The notes: generated from the letters alone by a model not told the origin. DNA of 64,000 nt from Sandaracinaceae bacterium (GCA_020633195.1 JACKEC010000028.1:62001-126000), one strand, 5' to 3'. Positions 33,757-43,683 are shown, counted from the first letter of the stretch. Translations and numbers: made by a program.

Positions 33757-34767
33757 ATGAATCGGCTCCCCCTCGTGTTGCTCGTGACGCTGCTCGGATC
33801 GTGCGCCGCCGATCCCGAGACGACCGCCACGCTGGCGGTGAAGGACTCCATCGACGCGGAGCTGACGGAGCTGCACGCGGCCGTCGTCGAGCTGCGCGAG
33901 GCCGCGCCGGAGCCCGACGCGGACGGATGGAACCCCACCGACGATCGGCCCGCGCTCGAGGCGATGCGCGCGGCGTGGCTGCGCGCGCGCGTGGCCTACG
34001 AGCACATCGAGGGGGCCATCGCGGTCCTCTTCCCGCACATCGATCAGAGCACCGACCAGCGGTACGACGCGTTCATCGAGGTGGCCGGCGACACGAACCT
34101 CTTCGACCGCACCGGAGTGACCGGGATGCACGCGGTCGAGCGGATCCTGTGGGCGGGCGAGCACCCGGCCGAGGTGGTCGCGTTCGAGTCGGCGCTGACG
34201 GGCTATCAGGAGGCGCGCACCCCCTCGAACGAGGCGGAGGCCCGCGCCTTCCGGGACGAGCTGCTGCAGCGGCTGATCGAGGACGTCACGACGATGCGCG
34301 ATCAGTTCGCGCCGCTCGCGCTCGATCCCGCGGCGGCGTTCCGCGGGGTCGTCGGCTCGATGCAGGAGCAGTTCGAGAAGGTGCGCCTCGCCGCGACCGG
34401 CGAGGACGAGTCGCGCTACTCGCAGCTCACGCTCGCCGACATGCGCGCCAACCTCGCGGGCGGCCGCACGATCTACGGCTCGTTCGCCGAGTGGGTGCGC
34501 TCCGTCGACGGGGGCGCGGAGCGGGACGCTCGCATCGCCGCGGGCTTCGATCGCGTCGCCGCCGCCTACGCCGCGGTGCCGGGGGACTCGTTGCCGCCGG
34601 TCCCCGAGGGCTGGAACCCCGACGCGCCCGATCCGTCGCAGCTCGCGACGCCCTATGGCCAGCTCTGGCAGCTGCTCTCGACCGAGGCGGACCCCGCGAC
34701 CGAAGGGAGCCTCGTGGCGGCGATGAACGACGCCGCCGACTCGATCGGGATCCCGACGCTGCCCTGA
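33757..34767 (+). CDS. Imelysin family (EfeO-like) iron-binding lipoprotein
   Basis: A 336-residue lipoprotein (signal MNRLPLVLLVTLLGSC) with an all-helical imelysin/M75 domain. The GxHxxE motif is present as TGMHAVERILW in the middle of the protein, and the second half has the usual imelysin pattern (YSQLTLADMRANLAGGRTIYG). These proteins bind iron in the periplasm and are no longer regarded as peptidases. It starts 2 nt after the di-haem oxidoreductase stop, so it is cotranscribed and probably works with it. No permease or Fur-box-like site is visible nearby. Confidence 0.9.
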   Translation: MNRLPLVLLVTLLGSCAADPETTATLAVKDSIDAELTELHAAVVELREAAPEPDADGWNPTDDRPALEAMRAAWLRARVAYEHIEGAIAVLFPHIDQSTDQRYDAFIEVAGDTNLFDRTGVTGMHAVERILWAGEHPAEVVAFESALTGYQEARTPSNEAEARAFRDELLQRLIEDVTTMRDQFAPLALDPAAAFRGVVGSMQEQFEKVRLAATGEDESRYSQLTLADMRANLAGGRTIYGSFAEWVRSVDGGAERDARIAAGFDRVAAAYAAVPGDSLPPVPEGWNPDAPDPSQLATPYGQLWQLLSTEADPATEGSLVAAMNDAADSIGIPTLP

Positions 34768-34776
34768 GCGGACAGC

Positions 34777-35586
34777 TTACGCGCGGCCGTGCGCGGCGTA
34801 GAGCGCGGCGACCTCGTCGGTGCTCGTCATCACGCTCGAGTCGAGGGAGCGGAAGAACGCCGCCGTCGCCGCGCACGCCGCGAGGGTGTCGGTCCCCGGC
34901 TCGGGCATCCGCCGCCACACCCACACCGTCGGGTCCTGCGTCGCCTCGATGATCTGCTCGGTGAGATCCGGCGGCGCGCTGACCTGCGCGGCCTCGATCG
35001 CGTAGCCCAGCGTCTGGTGCGCCAGCGCGAGGACCGCGAAGCGGGGATCGAGGAAGTCCATCGAGAGCCACTTGGGCTTCTCCTGGCTCATCTGGTTCAG
35101 CACCGCGAGGAACGCGTTGACCGCGTAGACCGCCGCGATGCGGCGCTGCCGCGCCCGCAGGTCGCCGAGGATCTCCACGGGATCGCCGCGGCGCCCCTCG
35201 AGGTGCCTCGACAGGACCTCGGTGATCATCGCGACGTGCGCCTCGGCCGCCTGGAGCGCGTCCCACAGGATGAGCCCGCGGAGGTCCCGCGGGGGCTGCA
35301 TGTGATACTGCTCGACGAGGTCGGCGAAGGTCTGATCGGCGGCCATCCGCTCGGCCACGATGTCCGCCCACGCGTTGCAGGTCGCGTCGATCTCGATGAG
35401 CCGGTCGCGATCCGCGCTGCGTTGCCCTCGACTCGGACGCGCGCTGACGGGGGAGAGGTCGGCGCGGGAGGCATCGCCGGCGCCGTTCCCGGGCTTCTCG
35501 GGCTTGCCAGACGCCGCGGTCTTCTTCGCCGTCTTGGTCTTCTTGGTAGCCGTTTTGGCCTTCGTGCTCGTCCCCCGAGTACCCAT
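34777..35586 (-). CDS. Unknown protein with Lys-rich histone-like N-terminus
   Basis: A 269-residue soluble protein. The first 45 residues are a Lys/Ala/Thr-rich tail (TKAKTATKKTKTAKKTAASGK) like histone H1 tails or the nucleoid-binding tails of some actinobacterial and myxobacterial proteins. Residues 65-270 are an all-helical domain with CNAWADIVAERMAADQTFADL, LILWDALQAAEAHVAMITEVL and DFLDPRFAVLALAHQTLGYAI, which I cannot assign. ATG 35586 (MGTRGTSTK) is taken as start; ATG 35598 is four codons upstream. It is divergent from a Ser/Thr kinase, with an inverted repeat between them. Confidence 0.65.
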   Translation of the reverse strand: MGTRGTSTKAKTATKKTKTAKKTAASGKPEKPGNGAGDASRADLSPVSARPSRGQRSADRDRLIEIDATCNAWADIVAERMAADQTFADLVEQYHMQPPRDLRGLILWDALQAAEAHVAMITEVLSRHLEGRRGDPVEILGDLRARQRRIAAVYAVNAFLAVLNQMSQEKPKWLSMDFLDPRFAVLALAHQTLGYAIEAAQVSAPPDLTEQIIEATQDPTVWVWRRMPEPGTDTLAACAATAAFFRSLDSSVMTSTDEVAALYAAHGRA

Positions 35587-35600
35587 GCGGCGGAGCATGA

Positions 35601-35621
35601 CACGCGATCCCCGATCGCGTG
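35601..35621. promoter_or_regulatory. Inverted repeat between divergent kinase and Lys-tailed protein genes
   Basis: CACGCGAT (35601-35608) and ATCGCGTG (35614-35621) are perfect inverse complements separated by CCCCG. The repeat lies 15 bases from one start codon and 31 bases from the other. It could be an operator for a dimeric regulator or a hairpin in both leaders. Confidence 0.4.
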
Positions 35622-35651
35622 ACCCGAAGTGTACGTGTAGGCTTTCGCAGG

Positions 35652-37162
<1,511 letters not shown>

Positions 37163-37187
<25 letters not shown>

Positions 37188-38056
37188 TCGCGCTCATCGC
37201 GCTCGTCGCGCTCGTCGCGCCTGGCTCGGCGCGCGCGCAGGACGAGTCGGACGAGGCGGCGGAGGCCGTGGTCGGGGAGGCCGAGGCCCCTCGCCCGCCG
37301 ACGCCCGAGGAGGACGCGCGCGCCCGCGAGCTGTTCCAGCTCGGTGATCAGCTCTACGAGCACGGCCAGTACGACGCGGCCATCGACGCCTTCGAGGAGG
37401 CCTATCGGCTGAGCCACCGACCGCTCATGCTCTTCAACCTCGCCAATGCGCAGGAGCGCGCTGGCTACCTCGAGGCGGCCGCGACGAGCCTCGAGGGGTA
37501 CGTCGATCACGCGCCCGCCGACGAGCGGGTGGCGGTGGCCAACCGGATCGCGGCGCTGCGAGAGCGGATCGCGGCCGCCCACGTCGAGCCCACGCCGGTC
37601 GAGTCCGTCGAGCCCACGGTGACGCCCGAGCCGACGCCCGCGCCGACGCCCGCGCCGAGGGTGCAGCCCGAGCCGAGCCCGCCGCCACCTCCCGGGCCCG
37701 ACTTCACGCCCGCCGCGGTTCTGCTCGGCGTCGCCGGAGCCTTCCTCGTCACTGGGATCGGCCTCGGCGCGGGGGCCCTCGACCTCCGCTCGCAGGTCGA
37801 CGCGCGGTGCTCCGAGACGAGCGACGGACGGCACGTCTGTCCAGCCGACGTGGAGCCCTCGATCGCCGACGACGCGCTCCTGAGCGGCCTCGCGGACGCC
37901 TCGTTCGGACTCGCCGCGGTCGGAGCGGCGTTGGGGGTATACTTCCTCGCCGATGCGCTCTCGGGGGGAAGCGAGCGAGAGACCGAGGCGTCCATCGAGG
38001 CCGGTGGCGCGGTCTTGCCAGGAGCGGTCGCGGTCTCGGTTCGTGCGCGCTTCTGA
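37163..38056 (+). CDS. Secreted TPR protein with C-terminal membrane helices
   Basis: A 297-residue protein starting at GTG 37163 inside the end of the kinase gene. A signal peptide or N-terminal anchor (LIALIALVALVAPGSARAQD) precedes one or two TPRs (ARELFQLGDQLYEHGQYDAAIDAFEEAYRL is split by helix breaks, followed by MLFNLANAQERAGYLEAA). After a Pro/Thr-rich linker two hydrophobic segments occur at about 190-212 and 248-268. The family is common in myxobacteria, usually next to PEGA kinases as here, and its role is unknown. It overlaps the next gene by 14 nt. Confidence 0.78.
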
Positions 38057-39446
38057 GATCCTCTTCGCGCTGAGCCTCGCGGGGTGCTCGCTGACCGCGT
38101 CGCACGCCGATCCGTGTGAGAGCACCGCGGAGTGCCGCGCCGCCTTCGGGCTCGGCAGCGCGTGCGGCGACGACGGCTTCTGCCAGCCGGTGGGCGTCCA
38201 CCCGCGCTGCGAGCGCGCGTTCCCGGCGAACCTCCTCTCGGAGGGCCCGCTCTACAGGGGCGCGTTCGTGATCGGCGCGATCGCCGACGAGTCGGTCGAG
38301 ACCCACCGCGCGCGTCAGAACGCCGTGCAGCTCGCCCTCTCCGAGGCGCGGGATCAGGGCGGCATCGACGGTCAGCTCGTCGGCGTGGTCTTCTGCACCA
38401 ACGAGGTCGACCCCTCGATCGACGACCTCGACCAGCGCGGCGCGACGGAGGCCGTCACGCGCTACCTCGTCGAGGAGCTCGCGGTGACGGCGATCGTCGG
38501 GCCGCCGTCGTCGGACGCGACCAGCGCCGCGTTCGCCATCGCGGCGCCGCTCGACGCGCTCGTCATCTCGCCGTCCGCGACGAGCCCCGCGCTCACCGCG
38601 CTCGAGCCCGCCGCGACGGACGCGATGCCCGGTCTCTTGTGGCGCACGGTCCCCCCGGACTCGCTGCAGGGCCGGGTGATCGCGGGCGACCTCGACATGC
38701 GCGGGGTGAGCCGCGTCGCCCTGATCCTGCAGGACTCGTCCTACGGCAACGGGCTCGCCGACGTCATCGAGGAGTACTACGGCGGAGCCGTGGAGCGGTT
38801 CCCGTTCTCCACCCCGAGCGGGCGCAACTCCGCCGCGACGAGCGCGGGCTCGGGCGACTTCGAGGAGGTCGTGTTCATCTCGTCACAGACGTCCGACGCG
38901 TCCGCGTTCCTCCTCTTCGCCGAGTCGTTCGCCGGCTTCGCGGACAAGCAGCTCTTCTTGACGGACTCCGCCAAGAACCTGGACCTGCTGACGGACGCGC
39001 GCGCCGCGGCGGCCGTCTTCCCGCGGGTCCGCGGGAGCGCTCCGGCGCCGCTCGCGGGCGTGGCCTACGACGCCTTCCTCGCGTCGTATCGCGCCGAGTT
39101 CGGCGAGGACGCGCGCTCCTTCTCGTTCGCCGCCAACGCGCACGACGCGGCCTGGCTGACGCTCCTCGGGGCCTCGTGGGCGGGTCTTCAGGAGCCCGAC
39201 CTCGGGGGGCGCTCGCTCGCGCGAGGCCTGCGCCACCTGTCGGGCGGCGTGCCCGTCACCCTCGGCGCCGACGTGCTCACCACCGCGCGCGACAGGTTCC
39301 GGCTCGGCGAGGCGATCGACATCGAGGGCGTCTCGGGCGCGCTCGACTACGACCCCGTCCTCGAGGAGACGAGCGCGCCGGTCGAGATCTGGACCATCGA
39401 CGCGGGGGCGACCGGGTTCGTCTCGGAGTACGAAGTGACGCCGTGA
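38043..39446 (+). CDS. Substrate-binding (periplasmic binding fold type I) lipoprotein
   Basis: A 467-residue lipoprotein from GTG 38043 (lipobox LSLAGCS). A short Cys-rich head (CESTAECRAAFGLGSACGDDGFC) precedes a branched-chain-amino-acid-type binding domain: GAFVIGAIADESVETHRARQNAVQLAL, VTAIVGPPSSDATSAAFAIA, VALILQDSSYGNGLADVIEEYYGG, VAYDAFLASYRAEFG. There are no ABC permease or ATPase genes nearby. Its stop overlaps the start of a histidine kinase (GTGA), so it most likely serves as the ligand-binding partner of that kinase. Confidence 0.85.
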   Translation: MRASEILFALSLAGCSLTASHADPCESTAECRAAFGLGSACGDDGFCQPVGVHPRCERAFPANLLSEGPLYRGAFVIGAIADESVETHRARQNAVQLALSEARDQGGIDGQLVGVVFCTNEVDPSIDDLDQRGATEAVTRYLVEELAVTAIVGPPSSDATSAAFAIAAPLDALVISPSATSPALTALEPAATDAMPGLLWRTVPPDSLQGRVIAGDLDMRGVSRVALILQDSSYGNGLADVIEEYYGGAVERFPFSTPSGRNSAATSAGSGDFEEVVFISSQTSDASAFLLFAESFAGFADKQLFLTDSAKNLDLLTDARAAAAVFPRVRGSAPAPLAGVAYDAFLASYRAEFGEDARSFSFAANAHDAAWLTLLGASWAGLQEPDLGGRSLARGLRHLSGGVPVTLGADVLTTARDRFRLGEAIDIEGVSGALDYDPVLEETSAPVEIWTIDAGATGFVSEYEVTP

Positions 39447-40978
39447 GCGCCACCCGCGAGCTCGCGTTTCGCACGGCCGTGCTGCTCGCCGTCGCGAGCG
39501 GCGTGGTCGCGACCGCCTCGGCGCTCGGCGTTCGTGGGACCCCCGCGCTGGCCGCGACGGGCATGGGCGCGCTGGCCACCGTCGTCTACCTCCTCGCCGC
39601 CGCCATGCTCCGATCGGGGCGGGGGCTCGAGCTGGTGACGCGCGCGATCGCGATCCCGCTCGCCGTCGCTGTGAGCGCCTGGGCCTGGTCGGCGGAGTGG
39701 CCGGTGGCCGGCGCGGGGCTCACCGTGCCGGCGCTCGTGGCCGGGCTCGCGGGTCGCCCGGTGCGCGCCGGGGTGCAGGGCGCGGTGTGCGTCGCCCTCG
39801 CCGCGGCCGTCGCGCTCCGGGTCGGGATCGACGCTCGATGGGGGATCGCCGTCGCGTGCACGACGATCGCGGCGGTCGCGGGCGTGCTCGTGGCGATGGC
39901 GCGGGGCCGCGCGGGGGCGAGCAGCCCGCTCGGGCGCGCGCTCTTCTCGAGCCTGCCGATGGGGGTGCTGATCGTCGAGGCCGGGCGCGTGGTCCGCGCG
40001 AACCCGGCGATCGGGGCGCTCACGCGGCAGGCGCCCGAGGCGCTGGTGGGTCTGCCGCTGTTGCACGTGATCGCGCCCGCGGATCGAGACGCGGTCGAGA
40101 AGCACGTCGCGTCGACGGAGGCGCGCGCCCTCGACGTCCGCGTCCGGCGCGCGGACGGAACGCTCTGCGACGCCACGTTGACCGTGGCGCCGCTCGACGC
40201 GCTGCAGCTCGTGCTCGTCCAGGACCGATCGGACCGCGCGAAGGCGGAGCGGGCGAAGGACGAGTTCCTCTCGACGGTGAGCCACGAGCTCCGGACCCCG
40301 CTCGCGTCGATCCACGGCGCGCTCGGGCTGATCGAGGGCGGGGCGGCGGGCGAGGTCAGCGACAAGGCTCACGAGCTCGTCGCGCTCGGCCGTCGCAACA
40401 CGGATCGCCTGCTGCGGCTGGTCAACGACCTGCTCGACCTCAAGCGGCTCGAGGCCGGTCGGATGAAGCTGCGGCGCCGCGCCCTCGATCCCGCCGAGTC
40501 GGTGAAGGCCGCGCTCGACGGGCTCGCCGTGATCGCCGCCGACGCGGGCGTCGAGCTCGAAGCGCGCGGCGGGACCGCCCTCTCGATCTGGGCCGACCCC
40601 GATCGCGTGGTGCAGGTGCTCACCAACCTCGTCTCGAACGCGATCAAGTTCTCGCCCGAGGGCTCGGCGGTGACCGTCTCGATCGCGCACCGCGCGCGCT
40701 TCGTCCGCTTCACCGTCTCGGACCGCGGGCCCGGGATCCCCGAGGACGAGCAGGAGCGCCTCTTCTCCCGCTTCCAGCAGCTCGACCAGTCGGACGCGCG
40801 CTCCATCCAGGGCAGCGGGCTCGGCCTCGCCATCGCGCAGGCGATCGTGCGCCAGCACGGCGGCGAGATCGGGATCGAGTCGGCCGCCGAAGGGACCACG
40901 TTCTATTTCGAGCTGCCGGTGGCCGAGGCCGACTCCGACTCCATGGACATGGACAGCGTCGTGGTGCCTCGTTCGTGA
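39443..40978 (+). CDS. Membrane PAS-domain sensor histidine kinase
   Basis: A 511-residue kinase. Five to six N-terminal membrane helices (about 5-155) are followed by a PAS domain (about 168-270: SLPMGVLIVEAGRVVRANPA), a HisKA dimerisation domain with His281 in STVSHELRTPLASIHG, and an ATPase domain with N box LVSNAIKFSP, G1 SDRGPGIPEDE and G2 QGSGLGLAIAQAIV. It ends in an acidic Asp/Ser/Met-rich tail. No response regulator gene is adjacent, so it is an orphan kinase. Its GTG lies within the stop of the binding-lipoprotein gene, a strong sign of stoichiometric expression. Confidence 0.92.
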   Translation: MSATRELAFRTAVLLAVASGVVATASALGVRGTPALAATGMGALATVVYLLAAAMLRSGRGLELVTRAIAIPLAVAVSAWAWSAEWPVAGAGLTVPALVAGLAGRPVRAGVQGAVCVALAAAVALRVGIDARWGIAVACTTIAAVAGVLVAMARGRAGASSPLGRALFSSLPMGVLIVEAGRVVRANPAIGALTRQAPEALVGLPLLHVIAPADRDAVEKHVASTEARALDVRVRRADGTLCDATLTVAPLDALQLVLVQDRSDRAKAERAKDEFLSTVSHELRTPLASIHGALGLIEGGAAGEVSDKAHELVALGRRNTDRLLRLVNDLLDLKRLEAGRMKLRRRALDPAESVKAALDGLAVIAADAGVELEARGGTALSIWADPDRVVQVLTNLVSNAIKFSPEGSAVTVSIAHRARFVRFTVSDRGPGIPEDEQERLFSRFQQLDQSDARSIQGSGLGLAIAQAIVRQHGGEIGIESAAEGTTFYFELPVAEADSDSMDMDSVVVPRS

Positions 40979-40982
40979 TTAC

Positions 40983-41010
40983 TTGACAATGCGTCAGCTA
41001 ATGATATCTG
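40983..41010 (+). promoter_or_regulatory. Promoter of the tetR-epimerase operon
   Basis: A consensus -35 TTGACA (40983-40988) is followed after 16 bases by TATCTG (41005-41010) as -10. This is the most AT-rich short stretch in its neighbourhood. The TetR start codon is at 41026. Confidence 0.55.
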
Positions 41011-41013
41011 ACG
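40992..41013. promoter_or_regulatory. Probable TetR operator overlapping the -10
   Basis: CGTCAG (40992-40997) and CTGACG (41008-41013) form a perfect inverted repeat with a 10-base spacer. The repeat covers the promoter spacer and the -10 element, the classical position for autorepression by the TetR-family protein encoded 12 bases downstream. Confidence 0.6.
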
Positions 41014-41025
41014 GATCGTCGAAGA

Positions 41026-41619
41026 ATGGCGAGGCCCAAAGACCGTAAGAAGCGGCGAGATCTGGCTCGCCGGGCCGTCGAGGCGCTGCAGAAGCTCGGG
41101 CTCGAAGCGACGATGACGCAGGTCGCGGCGGAGCTCGAGGTCAAGCGGCCGACCCTGCTCTATCACTTCCCGACCAAGGCCGCGATCGTCGAGAACGCGC
41201 TCGAGGACCTCCTCGCCGAGCAGGCGATCTTCGTCATCCAGCAGCAAGAGCGGCACACCCACCCGATCGACCAGCTCTTCGCGCAGATCGTCGCGACGCA
41301 CGAGTTCCATCACGGCAAGGAGTCGCGGCTGCTCTTCCTCACCCAGCTCGTCGCCTCGGCGGGGAGCGAGCGCGCCGAGCAGATCATGCACGTCGGCAAC
41401 ATGGCGTTCGAAGCGCGCCGTCAGGTGATGGGGCAGCGCCTCCGCGACGGCATCGCCGCCGGCACGGTGGCCCCCCACGACGTCGACGCGCTGATCGCGG
41501 TGGTGCGGAGCTTCAACGACGGGCTGATCATCCAGCGCGTGATGCTCGGCGCCGACCTCGCGCCGATCCACACGTTCATCTGGGAGCACGTGCTCTCGCC
41601 GCTGAAGCTCGAGCCGTGA
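41026..41619 (+). CDS. TetR family transcriptional regulator
   Basis: A 197-residue repressor. The N-terminal helix-turn-helix is typical: ARRAVEALQKLGLEATMTQVAAEL, then VKRPTLLYHFPTKAAIVENAL, with the family's LYxHFxxK signature as LLYHFPTK. The C-terminal 140 residues are the helical ligand-binding and dimer domain with no identifiable ligand. A perfect inverted repeat over its promoter suggests self-regulation. The epimerase gene starts within its stop codon (GTGA) and is thus the likely regulated target. Confidence 0.92.
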   Translation: MARPKDRKKRRDLARRAVEALQKLGLEATMTQVAAELEVKRPTLLYHFPTKAAIVENALEDLLAEQAIFVIQQQERHTHPIDQLFAQIVATHEFHHGKESRLLFLTQLVASAGSERAEQIMHVGNMAFEARRQVMGQRLRDGIAAGTVAPHDVDALIAVVRSFNDGLIIQRVMLGADLAPIHTFIWEHVLSPLKLEP

Positions 41620-42587
41620 GGGTCCTCGTCACCGGCGCGACGGGCTTCGTCGGCGAGTGGCTGGTCCGAGCCCTCGTGGCGCGCGGCCACGAGGTCGTGG
41701 CGTTCGCGCGAGCCTCGAGCCGCACCGAAGGGATCGAGGCGCTCGGCGCGAGCGTCCGCCGCGGCGCCTTCGACGACCCCGGCTCCCTCGCGCGCGCGGT
41801 CGACGGCGTGGACGCCGTCGCGCACCTCGCGGGCGGCGGCATCGCGCGCAGCGACGAGGAGATCTACGTCAACAACACGGGCTCGACCCGCGCGCTCTTC
41901 GGCGCGGCGCGGGACGCGGCGGTGCGGCGGTTCGTCCTCGTGTCGTCGCTGACCGCGCGCGACGCGATCTCGCACTACGGCCGGAGCAAGCGCGCCGCGG
42001 AGCGCGTGGTGCTCGAAGACACGTCGGGCCCGAGCGTGATGGTGCTGCGCCCGCCCGCGCTCTACGGGCCCGGCGAGCACCGCATGGTGCCGCTCTTCGC
42101 GGCGGCCCGGCGCGGCGTGGTGCCCACCGTCCACCCTCGAGGGACGTTGTCGATGCTGCACGGCGCGGACTGCGCCGAGGCGATCGCGTGCGCGCTCGAG
42201 AGCGAGGCGCGGGGCGTCGTCTTCGTCGGTGAGGAGCGCGTCTACGGCCGGCGGGAGATGGCCGAGATCGTGGGACGCGCGGTGGGTCGACGCGTCCGCG
42301 TCGTCGCGATCCCGCCCCCCGCGCTCCGGGTCGCGGCGCGCGCGTCGGAGCTCGTCGGGCGGCTCCGGGACCGCCCGGTGATGTTCGGCGTCGACAAGAC
42401 GCGTGACGTGCTGCAGCCGCACCAGGTCGGTGATCCTCGCGAGGCGTTCGCGCGGCTCGGCTGGCGCCCGACCCGCGACTTCGAGCGCGGCGCGCGCGAG
42501 GCCCTCGAGGACTACGTCGCGCGGGGGTGGCTCACGGACACGCCTGATCGACGGCGTCGCCCACGATCCCCGACAGCGCCGACGTGA
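41616..42587 (+). CDS. NAD(P)-dependent epimerase/reductase (extended SDR)
   Basis: A 323-residue extended short-chain dehydrogenase/reductase from GTG 41616. Rossmann motif GATGFVG at residues 7-13; catalytic Tyr121 and Lys125 in HYGRSK, with Ser110/111 nearby in VLVSSLTARD. The length and the C-terminal half fit the NAD-dependent epimerase/dehydratase group; the substrate is unknown. It is coupled to the upstream TetR gene, so its substrate or product may be the effector. Its last 56 bases overlap the convergent VWA-lipoprotein gene, and its C-terminal residues (DTPDRRRRPRSPTAPT) look like read-through sequence. Confidence 0.88.
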   Translation: MRVLVTGATGFVGEWLVRALVARGHEVVAFARASSRTEGIEALGASVRRGAFDDPGSLARAVDGVDAVAHLAGGGIARSDEEIYVNNTGSTRALFGAARDAAVRRFVLVSSLTARDAISHYGRSKRAAERVVLEDTSGPSVMVLRPPALYGPGEHRMVPLFAAARRGVVPTVHPRGTLSMLHGADCAEAIACALESEARGVVFVGEERVYGRREMAEIVGRAVGRRVRVVAIPPPALRVAARASELVGRLRDRPVMFGVDKTRDVLQPHQVGDPREAFARLGWRPTRDFERGAREALEDYVARGWLTDTPDRRRRPRSPTAPT

Positions 42588-43329
42588 GCGCGGCCGGATC
42601 GTCGACCGAGAGCGCGGCCCCGGTGCCCCCGGCCGCCGCGATCTGATCGAGGACGTCGACGCCGAACGCGCCGGGGAGACCCACCACCCAGGTCTGGACG
42701 CCCCGCGCGCTCCACTCGGCCGCGTAGTCCCACGCCGCCGTCGCCTCCGCGCACGTGGGCATCCCGTCGGTCAGCACCACCACCGCGGTGACCTCGTCGT
42801 CGATCGGCAGCGCCTCGTCGGCGCGCCGGAACGCCACGTCGAGCGGCGTCGATCCGCCCACCTCGCCGTGCGCCCAGAGCGCGCGCCACGCGGACAGGAA
42901 CGCGGCGCCGTCGCGGAACGGGAGCTGCGCCCCGATGGGGTCGACCTCGGCGCAGAGCCCCGGCTCCCGCTCCATGGAGGTGGGGAAGAGGATCGCGCCG
43001 GCGACGATGCGCGCGGCCAGCGGCTCGAGCGCGGCGGTCAGCGCGTCGCTCGCGACCTGCCAGCGAGGGGCCTCCTCGCCCGCGTCGGTCGTCCAGGCCT
43101 CGTTCATGCTGCCCGAGCGATCGAAGACGACGAGGACGCGCGCGCCGCACTCGGGCGGCCGGGTGGTCCCGCCGCCGCCTCCGCCGCCCCCGCCGACGCT
43201 GGGCGAGCCGACGCGGAAGGACCCGTCCGGGCGCGACGCGTCGAGATCGTCCCAGGTCGCGGGCGGAGGCGCCGAGGGGTCGCAGGCGGCGAGGCAAAAG
43301 ACCAGGAGCAAGCCGGCGAAGGGGCGCAC
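42532..43329 (-). CDS. Lipoprotein with von Willebrand factor A domain
   Basis: A 265-residue lipoprotein starting at GTG 43329 (VRPFAGLLLVFCLAAC). A run of nine glycines (about 49-57) links the anchor to a VWA domain. The metal-ion-dependent adhesion site is intact: DRSGSM (DxSxS), a Thr in GGSTPLDVA and Asp in VVVLTDGMPT. Such domains bind ligands through a bridging divalent cation. Two cysteines may pair across the domain (CGARV, CAEVD). No partner genes are adjacent. The 56-nt convergent overlap with the epimerase gene is unusually long for this window. Confidence 0.87.
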   Translation of the reverse strand: MRPFAGLLLVFCLAACDPSAPPPATWDDLDASRPDGSFRVGSPSVGGGGGGGGGTTRPPECGARVLVVFDRSGSMNEAWTTDAGEEAPRWQVASDALTAALEPLAARIVAGAILFPTSMEREPGLCAEVDPIGAQLPFRDGAAFLSAWRALWAHGEVGGSTPLDVAFRRADEALPIDDEVTAVVVLTDGMPTCAEATAAWDYAAEWSARGVQTWVVGLPGAFGVDVLDQIAAAGGTGAALSVDDPAALTSALSGIVGDAVDQACP

Positions 43330-43386
43330 CCGAAGATCATAGCGCCCCTCGCCCCGACCGGCCCGACGCGCTATGTGCGGCGACCC

Positions 43387-43683
43387 ATGTCTCTTCGAGG
43401 CTCCCAGAAGCGGTACCTGCGCGGCCTCGCGCACCACCTCCAGCCCATCGTGCAGGTCGGCAAGGCGGGGATCACCGAGGCGCTCATCAGCGCGACCTCG
43501 CGCGCGCTGCTCGACCACGAGCTGATCAAGGTGCGGCTCCCGCAGGTCGACAAGGCCGAGCGCGCCGCGCTCGCCGAGGTGCTCGAGCAGCGGACCAGCG
43601 CGCAGCTCGCGGGGCTCACCGGCCGGATCGCGATCCTCTACCGGCGCCACCCCGACGAGCCCACGATCCGTCTGCCCGAGTAG
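43387..43683 (+). CDS. yhbY: YhbY/CRS1 RNA-binding protein
   Basis: A 98-residue single CRM-domain protein. The family signature is clear: LRGSQKRYLRGLAHHLQPIVQVGKAGIT is split here as KRYLRGLAHHL, PIVQVGKAGIT, then LLDHELIKVRLP and GRIAILYRRHPDE (Gly-containing RNA-binding loop near VGKAG). YhbY associates with the assembling 50S ribosomal subunit in E. coli. Start ATG 43387 fits the family length. It stands alone between a VWA lipoprotein and a PHP-type lipoprotein. Confidence 0.93.
   Translation: MSLRGSQKRYLRGLAHHLQPIVQVGKAGITEALISATSRALLDHELIKVRLPQVDKAERAALAEVLEQRTSAQLAGLTGRIAILYRRHPDEPTIRLPE

Noticed and set aside
42403..43683. Plus-strand frame upstream of and fused to yhbY
   Set aside because: The residues before MSLRGSQ are Arg-rich shadow of the VWA gene. 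The family length is met from ATG 43387.
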